Shown here: one piece after another, positions 1 to 9,568 of the stretch | Position numbering within the stretch: the first letter of the stretch is position 1 | How the letters are laid out: every line of letters begins with the position of its first letter | DNA from: JAEZBP01 sp963832725 | GTDB lineage: Bacteria; Myxococcota_A; Polyangia; Polyangiales; Sandaracinaceae | Reading direction: 5' to 3' | NCBI GenBank assembly: GCA_963832725.1 | Contig: CAWHVG010000003.1 | Span: forward strand, 1,736,001 to 1,800,000 | Length of the DNA stretch: 64,000 bases | The notes under the pieces: model-generated | Database searches by the model: none | Told to the model about the DNA's origin: nothing | What the model saw: the letters and a program-made list of their open reading frames with translations, nothing else | Made by a program: the position numbers and the translations under genes

Positions 1-2
1 TC

Positions 3-590
3 ACGTTCGACGGTCTGTGGGGGGATGGTATGGTACGCACACAGACCGTCAAGCTCTTCTATGCGTTCGGCCCCAACTCGACCGGGTGGGTGACCACCAC
101 GAGCGGCGATGGTGGAGTCTTCTTCCACAACGTCAACGGACTGTGGGATGCTTTCGAAGACCTCTCGGACGGGTACTATCACTCGCCCAGCCAGACCGGA
201 CATTGGCGTCACTGGGAGTTCTACATGCGGAGTGAGACGAGGCCGCTCTACTACGAGTACGGCTCATTCTCGACCCACCCCGAGAGGCTCGCCTCGGGCT
301 GCCCGGACGTGACCGACTACACGATTCAGTTCCCCGTCATCGCCTCCGACCCGATGCGCTGCCTCTCCTCGAGCGAGGCGTTGGCCGAGAACAGCCAGGA
401 TGGCGTGTACGTGGTGCGCGTCGACGGCGAAGTGGTGATGGACCATCGGTCACTCGCTTGGAACGCCCGGTTCAACCGCTTCAACTTCCCGGCGTGGCAT
501 GGAGGCGACGGTCAACCCATCGCCAACGCGGGCTGGGCAATCGACGACTTCTGCGTCCGCAGCCACCCACCCGACGGGTTCATCCCGTGA
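3..590 (+). CDS. Secreted jelly-roll-like protein, 3' end (partial)
   Basis: The reading frame is already open at base 3, so this is the C-terminal part of a gene that starts before the window. About 195 residues are visible. They are rich in Trp, Tyr and Gly, with an ending (AGWAIDDFCV near the C-terminus) of the kind found in concanavalin-like beta-sandwich domains of secreted myxobacterial proteins. No catalytic motif is visible. An internal ATG at 30 exists, but nothing marks it as the true start. It converges with the DUF3540 gene downstream. The function is unknown; a surface or polysaccharide-binding role is inference only. Confidence 0.55.
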   Translation, partial: TFDGLWGDGMVRTQTVKLFYAFGPNSTGWVTTTSGDGGVFFHNVNGLWDAFEDLSDGYYHSPSQTGHWRHWEFYMRSETRPLYYEYGSFSTHPERLASGCPDVTDYTIQFPVIASDPMRCLSSSEALAENSQDGVYVVRVDGEVVMDHRSLAWNARFNRFNFPAWHGGDGQPIANAGWAIDDFCVRSHPPDGFIP

Positions 591-668
591 CTCAGCTCAG
601 CGAAGCCATGGAGCCGCCGAGCGCATCCGAAGGGCGCTCCGGCGAATGACTCGGTCACGAGCGAGGAC

Positions 669-724
669 CGAGGTCAATCTTCTCGCCCTCGATCGTCTCG
701 TCCTCGCGCGCCTGGACCTGCGTC
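669..724 (-). repeat. Relic of a second DUF3540 gene tail
   Basis: A 56-bp segment matches bases 759-814, the last codons of the DUF3540 gene, at an offset of 90 bp. Read on the minus strand it gives TQVQAREDETIEGEKIDLG, against TQVQAREDAKIKGEKIYLG in the gene, so the match holds at the protein level. It has no stop codon at the equivalent place. It is best read as the leftover 3' tail of a tandem paralogue. Confidence 0.7.
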
Positions 725-753
725 GCCGGGCGCCGTCCGGAACGCGACGCTCG

Positions 754-1531
754 TCAGCCGAGGTAAATCTTCTCGCCCTTGATCTTTGCGTCCTCGCGCG
801 CCTGGACCTGCGTCTGCTCGCCGAGGAGCGAGAGCGCCGTCCGCGCCACGAGTCGGAGCCGACCGGCTTTGGTATGGCTGAGCTCCTCGACCTCGGGATA
901 GACCTCGCGGGCCCGCTCGACGACGCGACCGGCCGAGCGCTCGACCACCTCGGCGCACTCGCGGAGCGTGTGCACCGCCGTCCGCAGCGTCCCGGCCACG
1001 ACGTTCGCCTCCTTGGCCTGCAAATCGGCGCGCTCGGTGCGCGTCTCGAGGACGGTGGTGGCGAGCCGCGTCCAATCCTCGTCCAGCCTCAGCTCGCTGC
1101 CCTCCGAGCGGAGCGAGACCGCGCTCGTGCCCGCCAGCGCCCGCTCGCCCTCGATGCGAACCTCGCCGCCCGCCTCGAGCGCGATGTCGCCACCGGCGCG
1201 GAGCTCGAGGTCCTCGCCGACCGACACCACGCTCTTGCCTGCGCGATGCTCGAAGATCCAGACGCCCCTCTGCGTCCGAGAGCCGCCAGACCGCGCCTTC
1301 CTCGCCATGCTCGAGGACCGCCCGGCCCCCGTCGGGCGCCTCGAGCACCTCCGCGCCGGCGTCGCGCAGCGCCCGCACCACGCCGACGACGAAGAAGTCA
1401 CCCTCCGCGCTCGCCACCAAGACCTCGTCTCCGGCCCGCGGCCGGTAGCCCGAGGCGACCGCGAGGCGCGCCGAGACCGTGCCGAAGCGCCCGCTCTCGA
1501 CGTCGACGCGAGGCCCTCGCGCCGCCCTCAC
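754..1531 (-). CDS. DUF3540 domain protein (one frameshift)
   Basis: The product matches the DUF3540 family, usually encoded beside VgrG, PAAR and DUF2169 genes of type VI secretion loci; its exact role there is unknown. The N-terminal part (RPRAGDEVLVASAEGDFFVV, an OB-like barrel) lies in one frame. The C-terminal part lies in another: a beta-helical stretch such as GEDLELRAGGDIALEAGG, then a helix, then the KGEKIYLG ending. They join at a C4 run (1265-1268): dropping one base gives a continuous DAEGVWIFEH. The chosen GTG start at 1531 follows a 20-bp tandem repeat and has no good ribosome binding site, so the N-terminus is uncertain. No other T6SS gene is in the window. Confidence 0.7.
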
Positions 1532-1532
1532 C

Positions 1533-1572
1533 GTGCGGATAGGTGTTCCGACCGGCGGATAGGTGTTCCGAC
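1533..1572. repeat. Two tandem 20-bp repeats
   Basis: Two adjacent copies share the core GCGGATAGGTGTTCCGAC (1535-1552 and 1555-1572). They sit just upstream of the proposed start of the DUF3540 gene. They could be a protein binding site or a simple duplication. No function can be assigned. Confidence 0.6.
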
Positions 1573-1762
1573 TCGGCCTTCGCTGGCGCCGAGATGGGCT
1601 AGCGGGCCTCGTAGAGGCGACCGATGCCCCGCTCCTGCCCGAGCGGCTCCTCGATGCGGGAACGCTCGTCCTGGACGGGTCCACCGTCATGAGGACCGCC
1701 CTGATGGACGACCGAGGCGCGGCGGTGCGCCGGCATGCTCGGCCAATCCGGGCGAGCGCGCT

Positions 1763-2182
1763 TCAGGTGTTGTTCGGCGGCGCCGCGCTGATGCGGCCGA
1801 GCGGTGAGCGAGGCGCGCGCTCGATGGCGAGGTCGCCGAGCGAGATCACGCCGACGGGCTCGCCGTCCTCCACCACGGGGATCCGCCGCACCGAGCGCCT
1901 GCGCATCCGGTTGCGGGCGCGGTCGAGCGAGTCGTCGGGGGAGGCGGTCACGACGTTGGTGCTCGTGCAGACCTCGCCGATCGGGCCGTCCAGGTCGCCT
2001 CCCTGCGCGATGACGCGCACCACGATGTCGCGGTCCGTGAGGATGCCGAAGAAGTCGCCATCCCGGACCACCAGGACGTCGCCCACGTCGTGCTTGCGCA
2101 TGAGCTCGGCGGCCCGGCGCACGGGGACCTCCTCGTCGAGGGTCAACGGCTCGGTGGTCATGACATCACGAACGCGCTCCAT
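1763..2182 (-). CDS. CBS-domain pair protein
   Basis: The 139-residue protein is almost entirely two CBS domains: RVRDVMTTEPLTLDEEVPV at the N-terminus and TSTNVVTASPDDSLDRARNR in the middle, each ending in the usual VV.DG...G..T/S.GD strand (FFGILTDRDIVVRV and PVGVISLGDLAI). Such stand-alone Bateman modules bind adenosine nucleotides and act as energy-status sensors. The partner is not evident here. The ATG at 2182 is preferred over the longer upstream frame because GAGGAGGA lies at ideal spacing before it. It is divergent from the aminopeptidase gene. Confidence 0.88.
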   Translation of the reverse strand: MERVRDVMTTEPLTLDEEVPVRRAAELMRKHDVGDVLVVRDGDFFGILTDRDIVVRVIAQGGDLDGPIGEVCTSTNVVTASPDDSLDRARNRMRRRSVRRIPVVEDGEPVGVISLGDLAIERAPRSPLGRISAAPPNNT

Positions 2183-2292
2183 GGGGTCCTCCTCGGGTTC
2201 GGTCCGGCTCCACGTCAGGGCCAGGTGAGGCACCGCCCGTGCCATCGCCGCGCCGGGCTCGCCCGTGCCGGCGGAGTTGCTAGAGTCGTCGG

Positions 2293-3672
2293 GTGATGGA
2301 CCTCCGATCGGCTCCCACCGACGCGGTCGTGGCACGACGCCACCGGCTCGCGGCGCGCCTCGGGGGGGCGCCCGCGCTGCTGGCCTCGGGCCGCCCGCTC
2401 CCCCGCAATTACGCGGACAACACCCACCCGTTCCGGGCGAGTAGCCACTTCCTCTACTTCGTCGGCCTCCCGCTCCCGGAAGCCTGGCTGCTGGTGGAGG
2501 GAGAGCAGGCGACGCTCTTCGTGCGTCCGAGCACGCCGCAGGACGAGCTGTGGAGCGGTCCGTCCCCGAGCTTCGGCGCCCTGGCGGAAGCCACCGGGTG
2601 TGCCGTCCGTGCGCTGGACGAGCTGCAAGGGGTGCTCGGGAAGCGGGACGTGGCGACCGTGCCGGCGGTGGACACGGCGACGCGCCTCGAACAAGCGCGC
2701 CTGCTCGGCCGCTCGCCCGACACGCCGAGCCCCGCCGACGAGCGGCTGGCCGAGGCGATCGTGGCGCTCCGTTTGATCCACGACGAGGCGGCGCTGTCCG
2801 AGCTCCGTCACGCCGCGGCCATCACCGCCGAAGGTCACCGCGCCGCGATGGCGGTCACTCGCCCAGGGATCCGGGAATGGGAGGTGCGGGCCGCGTTCGA
2901 CGGCGCGTTCCTGGCCCGCGGCGCCGCCGGACACGCCTACCACCCGATCGTCACGGTGCACGGCGAGGTCCTGCACAGCCACGGCCACGACAACGAGCTG
3001 GCCGGGGGCGATCTCCTGCTGGCCGACGCCGGCGCCGAGAGCGCGGGCGGCTGGGCCTCCGACGTCACCCGCACCTGGCCGGTGAGCAGCCGCTTCAGCG
3101 AGAGTCAGCGCGAGATCTACGACGTGGTGCTCGCTGCGCAGCAGGCGGCCATCGCGAAGGTCCGCCCGGGCGTGCGCTACCGAGACGTGCACCTGACGGC
3201 CGCCCGCGTGCTGACCGAGGGGCTGGTCGCGCTCGGGGTGCTGCGCGGCGACGTGGACGAGCTCGTCGCCGATGGCGTACACGCGATGGTCTTTCCTCAC
3301 GGCGTGGGGCACCTGCTCGGGCTCGACGTCCACGACATGGAGGACCTCGGCGACCGCGCAGGCTATGCGCCCGGCCGGACCCGCAGCGAACAGTTCGGCC
3401 TGGGTTATCTGCGGCTCGACCGCGATCTGGAGCCGGGCATGGTCGTCACCATCGAGCCGGGCTTCTACCGCGTGCCGCCGATCCTGAGCGACGAGAAGCT
3501 CAACGCCGTGGCAGGCGACCGCCTCGACCGCGGCAAGCTCGGCCGCTACGTGGACGTGCGCGGCATCCGCATCGAGGACGACGTGCTGGTCACCGCCGGC
3601 GAGCCGGAGGTCTTGACCGCCAGCATCCCGAAGCAGCCGGACGAGGTCGAGGCAGCGGTCGGCCGCGCATGA
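2293..3672 (+). CDS. pepP: Xaa-Pro aminopeptidase, M24B family
   Basis: The 459-residue protein has the creatinase-like N-terminal domain (about 1-170) and a pita-bread catalytic domain. All five metal ligands are visible: Asp in LLADAGAE (~244), Asp in SDVTRTWP (~256), His in FPHGVGHLLGLDVHD (~335-348), Glu in TIEPGFY (~387) and Glu in GIRIEDD (~424). These set the dinuclear manganese site that removes an N-terminal residue preceding proline. Length and motif order fit aminopeptidase P. Translation can begin at GTG 2293 or the adjacent ATG 2296. Its stop overlaps the start of the next gene (ATGA), implying translational coupling. Confidence 0.9.
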   Translation: MMDLRSAPTDAVVARRHRLAARLGGAPALLASGRPLPRNYADNTHPFRASSHFLYFVGLPLPEAWLLVEGEQATLFVRPSTPQDELWSGPSPSFGALAEATGCAVRALDELQGVLGKRDVATVPAVDTATRLEQARLLGRSPDTPSPADERLAEAIVALRLIHDEAALSELRHAAAITAEGHRAAMAVTRPGIREWEVRAAFDGAFLARGAAGHAYHPIVTVHGEVLHSHGHDNELAGGDLLLADAGAESAGGWASDVTRTWPVSSRFSESQREIYDVVLAAQQAAIAKVRPGVRYRDVHLTAARVLTEGLVALGVLRGDVDELVADGVHAMVFPHGVGHLLGLDVHDMEDLGDRAGYAPGRTRSEQFGLGYLRLDRDLEPGMVVTIEPGFYRVPPILSDEKLNAVAGDRLDRGKLGRYVDVRGIRIEDDVLVTAGEPEVLTASIPKQPDEVEAAVGRA

Positions 3673-4370
3673 TCTTCGGGCTCTTCCAGGTCGCGCTCGG
3701 CCTCGCGCTGATCGGCGCGGCCGTCGCCCTCGGTGGTCCGGCCTGGTTCTTCGCCTGGCCGGGCGTGGCGGTGCTGGTGGTGGGGCTCGGCTATCTCGGC
3801 CTCGGCCCGCGCGTCTTCGGCAAGCGGGCCGCGGACGGCCGGATGTCGGCCTGGGCGCTGGGGCTCGTCTTCCCCTACGTCGTCGTGGCGTGGAGCCTGT
3901 GGCAGCTCAAGAGCCGGCTCTACGACGGCCGGCCGTGGGACGAGGTGGCGCCGGGCGTGTACGTGGGGCGCCGGCCGCTCGGCCCGCACGAGCTGCCGGA
4001 GGGCACCCGCTGCGTCGTGGACATGACCAGCGAGCTGCCGCGCGCCGTGCCCGAGGTCCCGCGCTACCTCTGCGTGCCGACGCTGGACACCTCCGTGCCG
4101 TCCGACGGCGAGCTGGCGGCGCTGGTCGAGACGCTGGCGAGCGAGCCGGGGCCGCTCTTCATCCACTGCGCGATGGGGCACGGGCGCTCGGCCACCGTCG
4201 CGGCCGCTCTCTTGATCCGAAAGGGACTGGCGGCGAACGTGGACGAGGCTGTCGCCGCGCTGGTGAAGGCGCGGCCGCGCGTTCGGCTCCACGGTGTGCA
4301 GCGCGAAGCCGTCGCGCGGCTCGGCGCCCCGCCCGATGCGGGCCGGACCGGCGTTTCCACGACGGCCTGA
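3669..4370 (+). CDS. Membrane-anchored dual-specificity-type protein phosphatase
   Basis: The 233-residue protein begins with two or three hydrophobic helices (about residues 3-45 and 62-78). A cytosolic phosphatase domain follows, with the P-loop HCAMGHGRS near residue 165, which satisfies HCX5R. An aspartate-containing segment (PTLDTSVPSDGE) before it could supply the general acid. The family removes phosphate from Tyr/Ser/Thr or from phosphoinositide-like substrates; the substrate here is unknown. The start ATG overlaps the stop of the aminopeptidase gene. Confidence 0.8.
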   Translation: MIFGLFQVALGLALIGAAVALGGPAWFFAWPGVAVLVVGLGYLGLGPRVFGKRAADGRMSAWALGLVFPYVVVAWSLWQLKSRLYDGRPWDEVAPGVYVGRRPLGPHELPEGTRCVVDMTSELPRAVPEVPRYLCVPTLDTSVPSDGELAALVETLASEPGPLFIHCAMGHGRSATVAAALLIRKGLAANVDEAVAALVKARPRVRLHGVQREAVARLGAPPDAGRTGVSTTA

Positions 4371-4595
4371 GCTCCATGCGGAATCGGTCGCCACTTCGGA
4401 CCGAGCCGCGACATCGAGGTGGCTGGAGACGCTGTGTGGGAGCGGGCGGCGAGGCAAAGGGCCGCAAAGCACCGGCTGGGCAGCGAGCGTTCTGCGATTC
4501 TCCCCGCGCGAATCTCACAACCGATCACGAGCGAGCGCACCTGAGCAATCGGGGCCGGCGCACGCGCCCGAGCGGTCGCGCTGCTACGCTGCGAG

Positions 4596-5174
4596 GTGAT
4601 GACGCTCCGGAAGATCGCTCAGGTCGGACACCCCGTCTTGCGCCAGCGCGCTCGTGAGCTGAGCGCCGAGGAGCTGCGCGGCGACACCGTGCAGCGCTTC
4701 ATCGACGACCTCGTCGAGACCATGCGCGACGCGCGCGGCGCGGGGCTGGCGGCCAACCAGGTCCACGAGCCCATCCGGGTGTGCGCCATCGAGGTGCACG
4801 ACAACCCTCGCTACCCGTACAAGCCGAACATCCCGCTCACCGTGTTGGTGAACCCCGTGCTCGAGCCCCTGAGCGACGCGACCTTCGAGAACTACGAGGG
4901 CTGCCTCAGCGTGCCGGACCTGCGCGGGGTGGTGCGGCGCCACGCCGAGATCCGCATCCGCGCCTGGGACCGCGAAGGCAACACGATCGACCGCGTCGTG
5001 CGCGGCATCACCGCCGGCACCTTCCAGCACGAGTGCGACCACCTCGACGGGAAGCTCTTCCTCGACCGGGTGGAGGACACCACCACGCTCTGCACGTGGA
5101 AGGAGTTCGCCGCCCGCCACGAGGCCGCGTTCAAAGAGCGCGTGAAGGACGTGGTGGCGCGCTACGGCTCGTAG
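4596..5174 (+). CDS. def: Peptide deformylase
   Basis: The enzyme removes the N-formyl group from nascent proteins. All three family motifs are present: GAGLAANQV (~48), EGCLSVP (~101, metal-binding Cys) and QHECDHLDG (~145, two metal His and the catalytic Glu). The 192-residue length is normal. The start is GTG 4596 or ATG 4599. The usual partner fmt (methionyl-tRNA formyltransferase) is not adjacent. The 225 bp upstream hold no recognisable gene. Confidence 0.95.
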   Translation: MMTLRKIAQVGHPVLRQRARELSAEELRGDTVQRFIDDLVETMRDARGAGLAANQVHEPIRVCAIEVHDNPRYPYKPNIPLTVLVNPVLEPLSDATFENYEGCLSVPDLRGVVRRHAEIRIRAWDREGNTIDRVVRGITAGTFQHECDHLDGKLFLDRVEDTTTLCTWKEFAARHEAAFKERVKDVVARYGS

Positions 5175-5256
5175 CGCCGACCGCTCCGTCCCGGCGCGGT
5201 CCGTCGCGGACGGTCGTCGCTTGACCGGAGGGGTCGCTCCCGCGGACGATCCGCGC

Positions 5257-7632
5257 ATGCGCCCCTTCCTCGCCCTGTCCTTCTCTGCGGCCCTCCTCGC
5301 CACCGGCTGCGACTGCTCCGGAACGCCGAGCTCGCAGTGCAGCTCCGATTCGGACTGCCCCACAGGAACGTGCCGGGACGGAGTGTGCGTGCCTCGGCCC
5401 GACGCGGGCTCCATGGACGCCGACGTAGGCGACGACGCCGGCTCGGACGCGGGCGCGAGCTGCGACGGCGGGACGGTCTGCGAGGGCGCGTGTTGCGCGG
5501 CCAATCAGCGCTGCGCGTACGGCGGCTGCGTGATCGACCTCGGTCCGTGCACGTCCAACGACGACTGCGCCGGCGACAGCTACTGCGACGACTCGATGCG
5601 GTGCACGCCCTACGGAACCCCGCCGAGCGTGACCAACGACCCGAGCTGCGAGCGGACCATCGACATCGGCGACTTCACCCCGGACGAGCAGTGTCGGTGG
5701 GTCAGCCCGCCCGCGGGCGATCCCTTCGAAGCGTGGAAGAACGTCTACAGCGCGCCGATGGTCGCCGACTTCGGCCTCGACGACGATGAGGCGGTGCTCG
5801 CGCCCTCCATCGTGATCACCACGTTCAGCGGGACGACCTCGGACGGCGGCATCCTCCGCGTGTTCGACGGGCGCACCTGCGAGGAGCAGGCGGCGCTCAC
5901 CGATCCGGCGGACCGGCTCGTGTACGCGAGCAACTCGGCCATCGGCGATCTGGACGGGGCCGCGGATGGACGCCCCGAGATCGTCGCCACCTCGCTGAGC
6001 GCGCCGAGCTCCGCGGGTGGTCTGGTCGCGTTCCACTACGACGCCACCGCCGGGACCTTCACGCGGCTCTGGTACGGACGCCGCTGCGACCTCGCGGGCG
6101 AGCCCCGCCACACGCCGAATCACTGGCAGAACAACAACGGCCCCTCTATCCACGATCTCGACGACGACGGCGTGCCGGAGGTGCTCTTCGACCGCTTCGT
6201 CTACGACGCGAACGGCTGCCTGCTCAACCCCGACGCCTCCTACGACAACTACCTCGGGCTCGGCCTCTTCAGCGTGGTCGCGGACGTCGATCTCGACGGC
6301 CAGCCCGAGCTGGTGCGGCACGACGGCGTCTACGCTTGGAGCGGCAGCGACTGGACGCTGGAGAGCGTGTGGGATCCGCCGGCCGCCGATGCGACCGAGG
6401 CGGTCCGGATGGGCCACGTCGCCATCGCAGATCTCGGCGACTTCCCGGACGCTGCCGGCGACGCCCCGGGGAGGCCGGAGATCGTGGTCGCGTCCGCTCC
6501 GGCGTCCGACTCCTCCAACACCGCCACCGGCACCGTCCGCGTGATGACCATCGCCGGCGAGATTGTGTTCGGCCCATACCCGCTGCCGAACGAGCCCGGC
6601 GAGGTCGCGGGTCGGGGCGGGCCACCCACCGTCGGAGACTTCGACGGGGACGGACGGCGCGAGCTCGCGGTCGCGGGCGGGAGCCGCTACACGGTCTTCG
6701 ATCTGGACTGCGACCTCGACTCCGGGACGGCACCCGGATGCGCGCGCGCCGACGGGCTGCCGCGCGGCGTGCTGTGGAGCCGGCCGAGCCAGGATTGCAG
6801 CTCCAACGTCACCGGCTCGAGCGTCTTCGACTTCGACGCCGACGGTCAGGCCGAGGTGGTCTACGGCGACGAGTGCTTCGTGCGCATCTACCGCGGCACC
6901 GACGGCGAGGTGCTCTTCTCGAGCTCCGCGTCCACCGGCACCGGCTACGAGTACCCGGTCATCGCCGACGTCGACGGCGACTACAACAGCGAGATCGTGT
7001 TCGCGCTGACCCGCGGCGTGAGCTGCCCGGCCACCGATCCCATCTACACCCGCGGCACGTCGACCTTCGAGAGCAGCACGGGCTTCCGTGTCCTGCGCGA
7101 CGTGATGGACCGCTGGGCCGCGTCGCGTCCGATCTGGAACCAGCACGCCTACAGCGTCACGAACGTGAACGACGACGGAACCATCCCGCGGACCCGCGAC
7201 TGGATGCCGAACTTCAGCGACCCGACGCTCAACAACTTCCGCATGAACGCGCAGGGCTCACTCGAGCGACGGGGCGCGGCGGATCTGACCGTGGCGCTCG
7301 CCCGCGCGGCCGATCTGTGCAGCAGCACGGGTGACGTCACCCTGGCCGCGAACGTGTGCAACCGCGGTACGAATCCCGTCCCCGACGGCGCGCGGGTGGT
7401 CTTCTACGCCGGGGACCCGGACGGTGGCGCGGCCGTCGCGTGCGAGACCACCCTGCCGCGGCTGCTCGATCCCTCCACGTGCACCGAGGTCACGTGCGAC
7501 TGGACCGTTCCGGACATGATGGTGGCCCGATCCGTGACCGTGGTGGTGGATCCGGACGGATCCGTCTTCGAGTGCCGCCACGGGAACAACCGCGGCGTGG
7601 TCCCCGACATCTACTGCGGCGGGCCGAGCTGA
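5257..7632 (+). CDS. FG-GAP/VCBS-repeat lipoprotein
   Basis: A 791-residue secreted lipoprotein. The start ATG at 5257 is chosen because it directly precedes a signal peptide ending in LLATGC. A Cys-rich, Asp/Gly/Ala-rich linker (to ~110) resembles many myxobacterial surface proteins. Several integrin-like FG-GAP blades then follow, seen as repeated D.D.DG.PE signatures such as DLDDDGVPEVLFD, DVDLDGQPELV, DFDGDGRRELAV and DFDADGQAEVVY, which are calcium-binding loops. The C-terminus has a CARDB-like segment (VCNRGTNPVPDGARVVFY). A cell-surface or adhesion role is inferred. Confidence 0.88.
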   Translation: MRPFLALSFSAALLATGCDCSGTPSSQCSSDSDCPTGTCRDGVCVPRPDAGSMDADVGDDAGSDAGASCDGGTVCEGACCAANQRCAYGGCVIDLGPCTSNDDCAGDSYCDDSMRCTPYGTPPSVTNDPSCERTIDIGDFTPDEQCRWVSPPAGDPFEAWKNVYSAPMVADFGLDDDEAVLAPSIVITTFSGTTSDGGILRVFDGRTCEEQAALTDPADRLVYASNSAIGDLDGAADGRPEIVATSLSAPSSAGGLVAFHYDATAGTFTRLWYGRRCDLAGEPRHTPNHWQNNNGPSIHDLDDDGVPEVLFDRFVYDANGCLLNPDASYDNYLGLGLFSVVADVDLDGQPELVRHDGVYAWSGSDWTLESVWDPPAADATEAVRMGHVAIADLGDFPDAAGDAPGRPEIVVASAPASDSSNTATGTVRVMTIAGEIVFGPYPLPNEPGEVAGRGGPPTVGDFDGDGRRELAVAGGSRYTVFDLDCDLDSGTAPGCARADGLPRGVLWSRPSQDCSSNVTGSSVFDFDADGQAEVVYGDECFVRIYRGTDGEVLFSSSASTGTGYEYPVIADVDGDYNSEIVFALTRGVSCPATDPIYTRGTSTFESSTGFRVLRDVMDRWAASRPIWNQHAYSVTNVNDDGTIPRTRDWMPNFSDPTLNNFRMNAQGSLERRGAADLTVALARAADLCSSTGDVTLAANVCNRGTNPVPDGARVVFYAGDPDGGAAVACETTLPRLLDPSTCTEVTCDWTVPDMMVARSVTVVVDPDGSVFECRHGNNRGVVPDIYCGGPS

Positions 7633-7698
7633 GCCGCGGAGCAGTCCGCAGACACCGAGGGCCTTGGCCGCTCGACGCGCCGGCCGCACACTGAAGCC

Positions 7699-9486
7699 GT
7701 GACCGAGTACGTGCTCCGAGGCGGGACGGTGTTCGACGGCGGCGGGGGCGATGGCCGGGCCCTCGACGTCTGGATCGCGGGTGGCCGGATCGAGGCGCTT
7801 CCGCCGCGCGGCACGCCGGCGCCCGCGGAGGCCGAGGTGATCGACGCCGCCGGCTGTTGGATCACCCCTGGCTTCATCGACCTGCACACCCACTACGACG
7901 CCGAGGTGGAGGTGCTGCCCGGCCTGAGCGAGTCGGTGCGGCACGGGGTGACCAGCGTCGTGCTGGGGAGCTGCGGGCTGAGCATGGTCCTCGGCGAGCC
8001 CGTCGACCTCGCCGACATGTTCTGTCGGGTCGAGGGCATCCCGCGCGAGGTCGTGCTGCCGGTCCTCGAGCGCACGAAACGCTGGAACGGCCCCGCCGAG
8101 TACGTGGCGCACCTTCAGACGCTTCCACTCGGACCGAACGTGGCCTGCCTGCTCGGTCACTCGACCATCCGCGCGGCGGCCATGGGCATCCGCCGGAGCC
8201 TCACGCGCGGCGAGCGACCGAGCGAGCTGGAGCTGGCGAAGATGGAGCGCTGGCTCGTCGAGGCGCTCGACTGCGGCTACCTCGGGCTGAGCATCAACAC
8301 GCTCACGTGGGACAAGATGGACGGCGACGACGCGCGCGCCGATCTGCGCAGCCGGCCGACGCCGAGCACGTTCGCGTCGTGGAGCGAGTACCGGCGCTTC
8401 ACCCGCATCCTGCGCGCGCGGCGCCGCATCTTTCAGGGCGTCCCGAACATCTCGACGAAGGTGAACGTCCTGCTCTTCTTCCTCGAGAGCCTCGGCGTCG
8501 TCCGGCCCGGGCTCAAGACGATGCTCATCTCCATGATGGATGCGAAGGCCGCGCGCCTTCCCTTCCGGCTGGTGGGAGTGCTCTCCAACATCGTCAATCG
8601 CCACCTGGGCGCCGACATCCGCTTCCAGTCGCTGCCGAACGTCTTCGACCTCTGGATCGACGGGATGGAGGCGCCGGTGTTCGAGGAGATCGCCGCCGGC
8701 ACCGAAGCGCTCGGCGTCCGCGACCCGAGCGAGCGGGCGCGCCTCTTGCGCGAGCCGGCGTTCCGCAAGCGCTTCGCGCGCGATTGGGCGAACGTCCTCT
8801 TCGGCCGCGCCTACCACCGCGACCTCGCCGACACCGAGATCCTCGAGTGCCCGGATCCGGATTTGATCGGGAAGAGCTTTCGCGACGTCGCGCGGGAGCG
8901 CGGCGCGGCACCCTTGGATACGTTCCTCGATCTCGTGGCCGAGCACGGAAATGCGCTCCGTTGGTACACGGTGATCGGCAACGATCGACCCGAGTGGGTC
9001 CGATGGATCGCGGCGCATCCCGCCGTGCTGGTCGGGTTCAGCGACGCCGGCGCGCACCTCCGCAACATGGCGCACTACAACTTCCCGCTCCGGCTCCTGC
9101 GGATCGTGCGAGACGCCGAGCAGGCGGGCGCGCCCTTCATGAGCGTCGGCCGGGCCGTAGAGCGGGTCACCAGCGAGATCGCCGACTGGCTCGGGCTCGA
9201 CGCCGGTCACCTCGCGGCCGGCGCGCGCGCCGACGTGGTCGTCATCGACCCGGAGGGGCTGACCGAGGAGGTGGACGCGATCCGCGAAGCGGCGATCGAA
9301 CCCTTCGACGGCCTGCGGCGGCTGGTCCGGCGCAACGATCGAGCGGTGCGCGCCGTGCTCATCGGCGGCCGCGTGGCCGTCCGCGACGGCGCGCCGACGC
9401 CCGCCCTCGGACGCGAGCCCATGGGCGCCGTCCTGCGCGCCGGCGAAGCGACCACAGAGCGGGAGCTACCGCTCGCCGCGGAATGA
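7699..9486 (+). CDS. N-acyl-D-amino-acid deacylase-type amidohydrolase
   Basis: The 595-residue protein has the amidohydrolase layout: an N-terminal beta sandwich (VLRGGTVFDGGG), the metal motif GFIDLHTHYD (~57-66), and GFSDAGAHLRNM (~443) with the catalytic Asp, typical of D-aminoacylase/dihydroorotase-like enzymes. It ends with the sandwich return (GARADVVVIDPEG, VRAVLIGGRVAVRDG). Such enzymes hydrolyse N-acyl-D-amino acids; exact substrates vary. The protein is longer than the classical enzymes (about 480-530 residues), with the extra length in the middle (about 180-330). Start GTG 7699. It is convergent with the next gene. Confidence 0.85.
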   Translation: MTEYVLRGGTVFDGGGGDGRALDVWIAGGRIEALPPRGTPAPAEAEVIDAAGCWITPGFIDLHTHYDAEVEVLPGLSESVRHGVTSVVLGSCGLSMVLGEPVDLADMFCRVEGIPREVVLPVLERTKRWNGPAEYVAHLQTLPLGPNVACLLGHSTIRAAAMGIRRSLTRGERPSELELAKMERWLVEALDCGYLGLSINTLTWDKMDGDDARADLRSRPTPSTFASWSEYRRFTRILRARRRIFQGVPNISTKVNVLLFFLESLGVVRPGLKTMLISMMDAKAARLPFRLVGVLSNIVNRHLGADIRFQSLPNVFDLWIDGMEAPVFEEIAAGTEALGVRDPSERARLLREPAFRKRFARDWANVLFGRAYHRDLADTEILECPDPDLIGKSFRDVARERGAAPLDTFLDLVAEHGNALRWYTVIGNDRPEWVRWIAAHPAVLVGFSDAGAHLRNMAHYNFPLRLLRIVRDAEQAGAPFMSVGRAVERVTSEIADWLGLDAGHLAAGARADVVVIDPEGLTEEVDAIREAAIEPFDGLRRLVRRNDRAVRAVLIGGRVAVRDGAPTPALGREPMGAVLRAGEATTERELPLAAE

Positions 9487-9568
9487 CCGCTCATGACCGC
9501 TCTCCATTCGCGGCGGCTCGCGGAACAGCGAAGCCCGCCACAGGCGAACAGAGTGCCTCCGATGGTGC

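Noticed and set aside
499..1542. Plus-strand Arg/Leu-rich protein opposite DUF3540
   Set aside because: Shadow frame with Arg/Ala/Pro bias and no motif; the minus strand gives a family match.
5131..7146. Large antisense protein opposite the FG-GAP gene
   Set aside because: It is a GC-rich shadow frame; the plus-strand product has a signal peptide and clear calcium-loop repeats.
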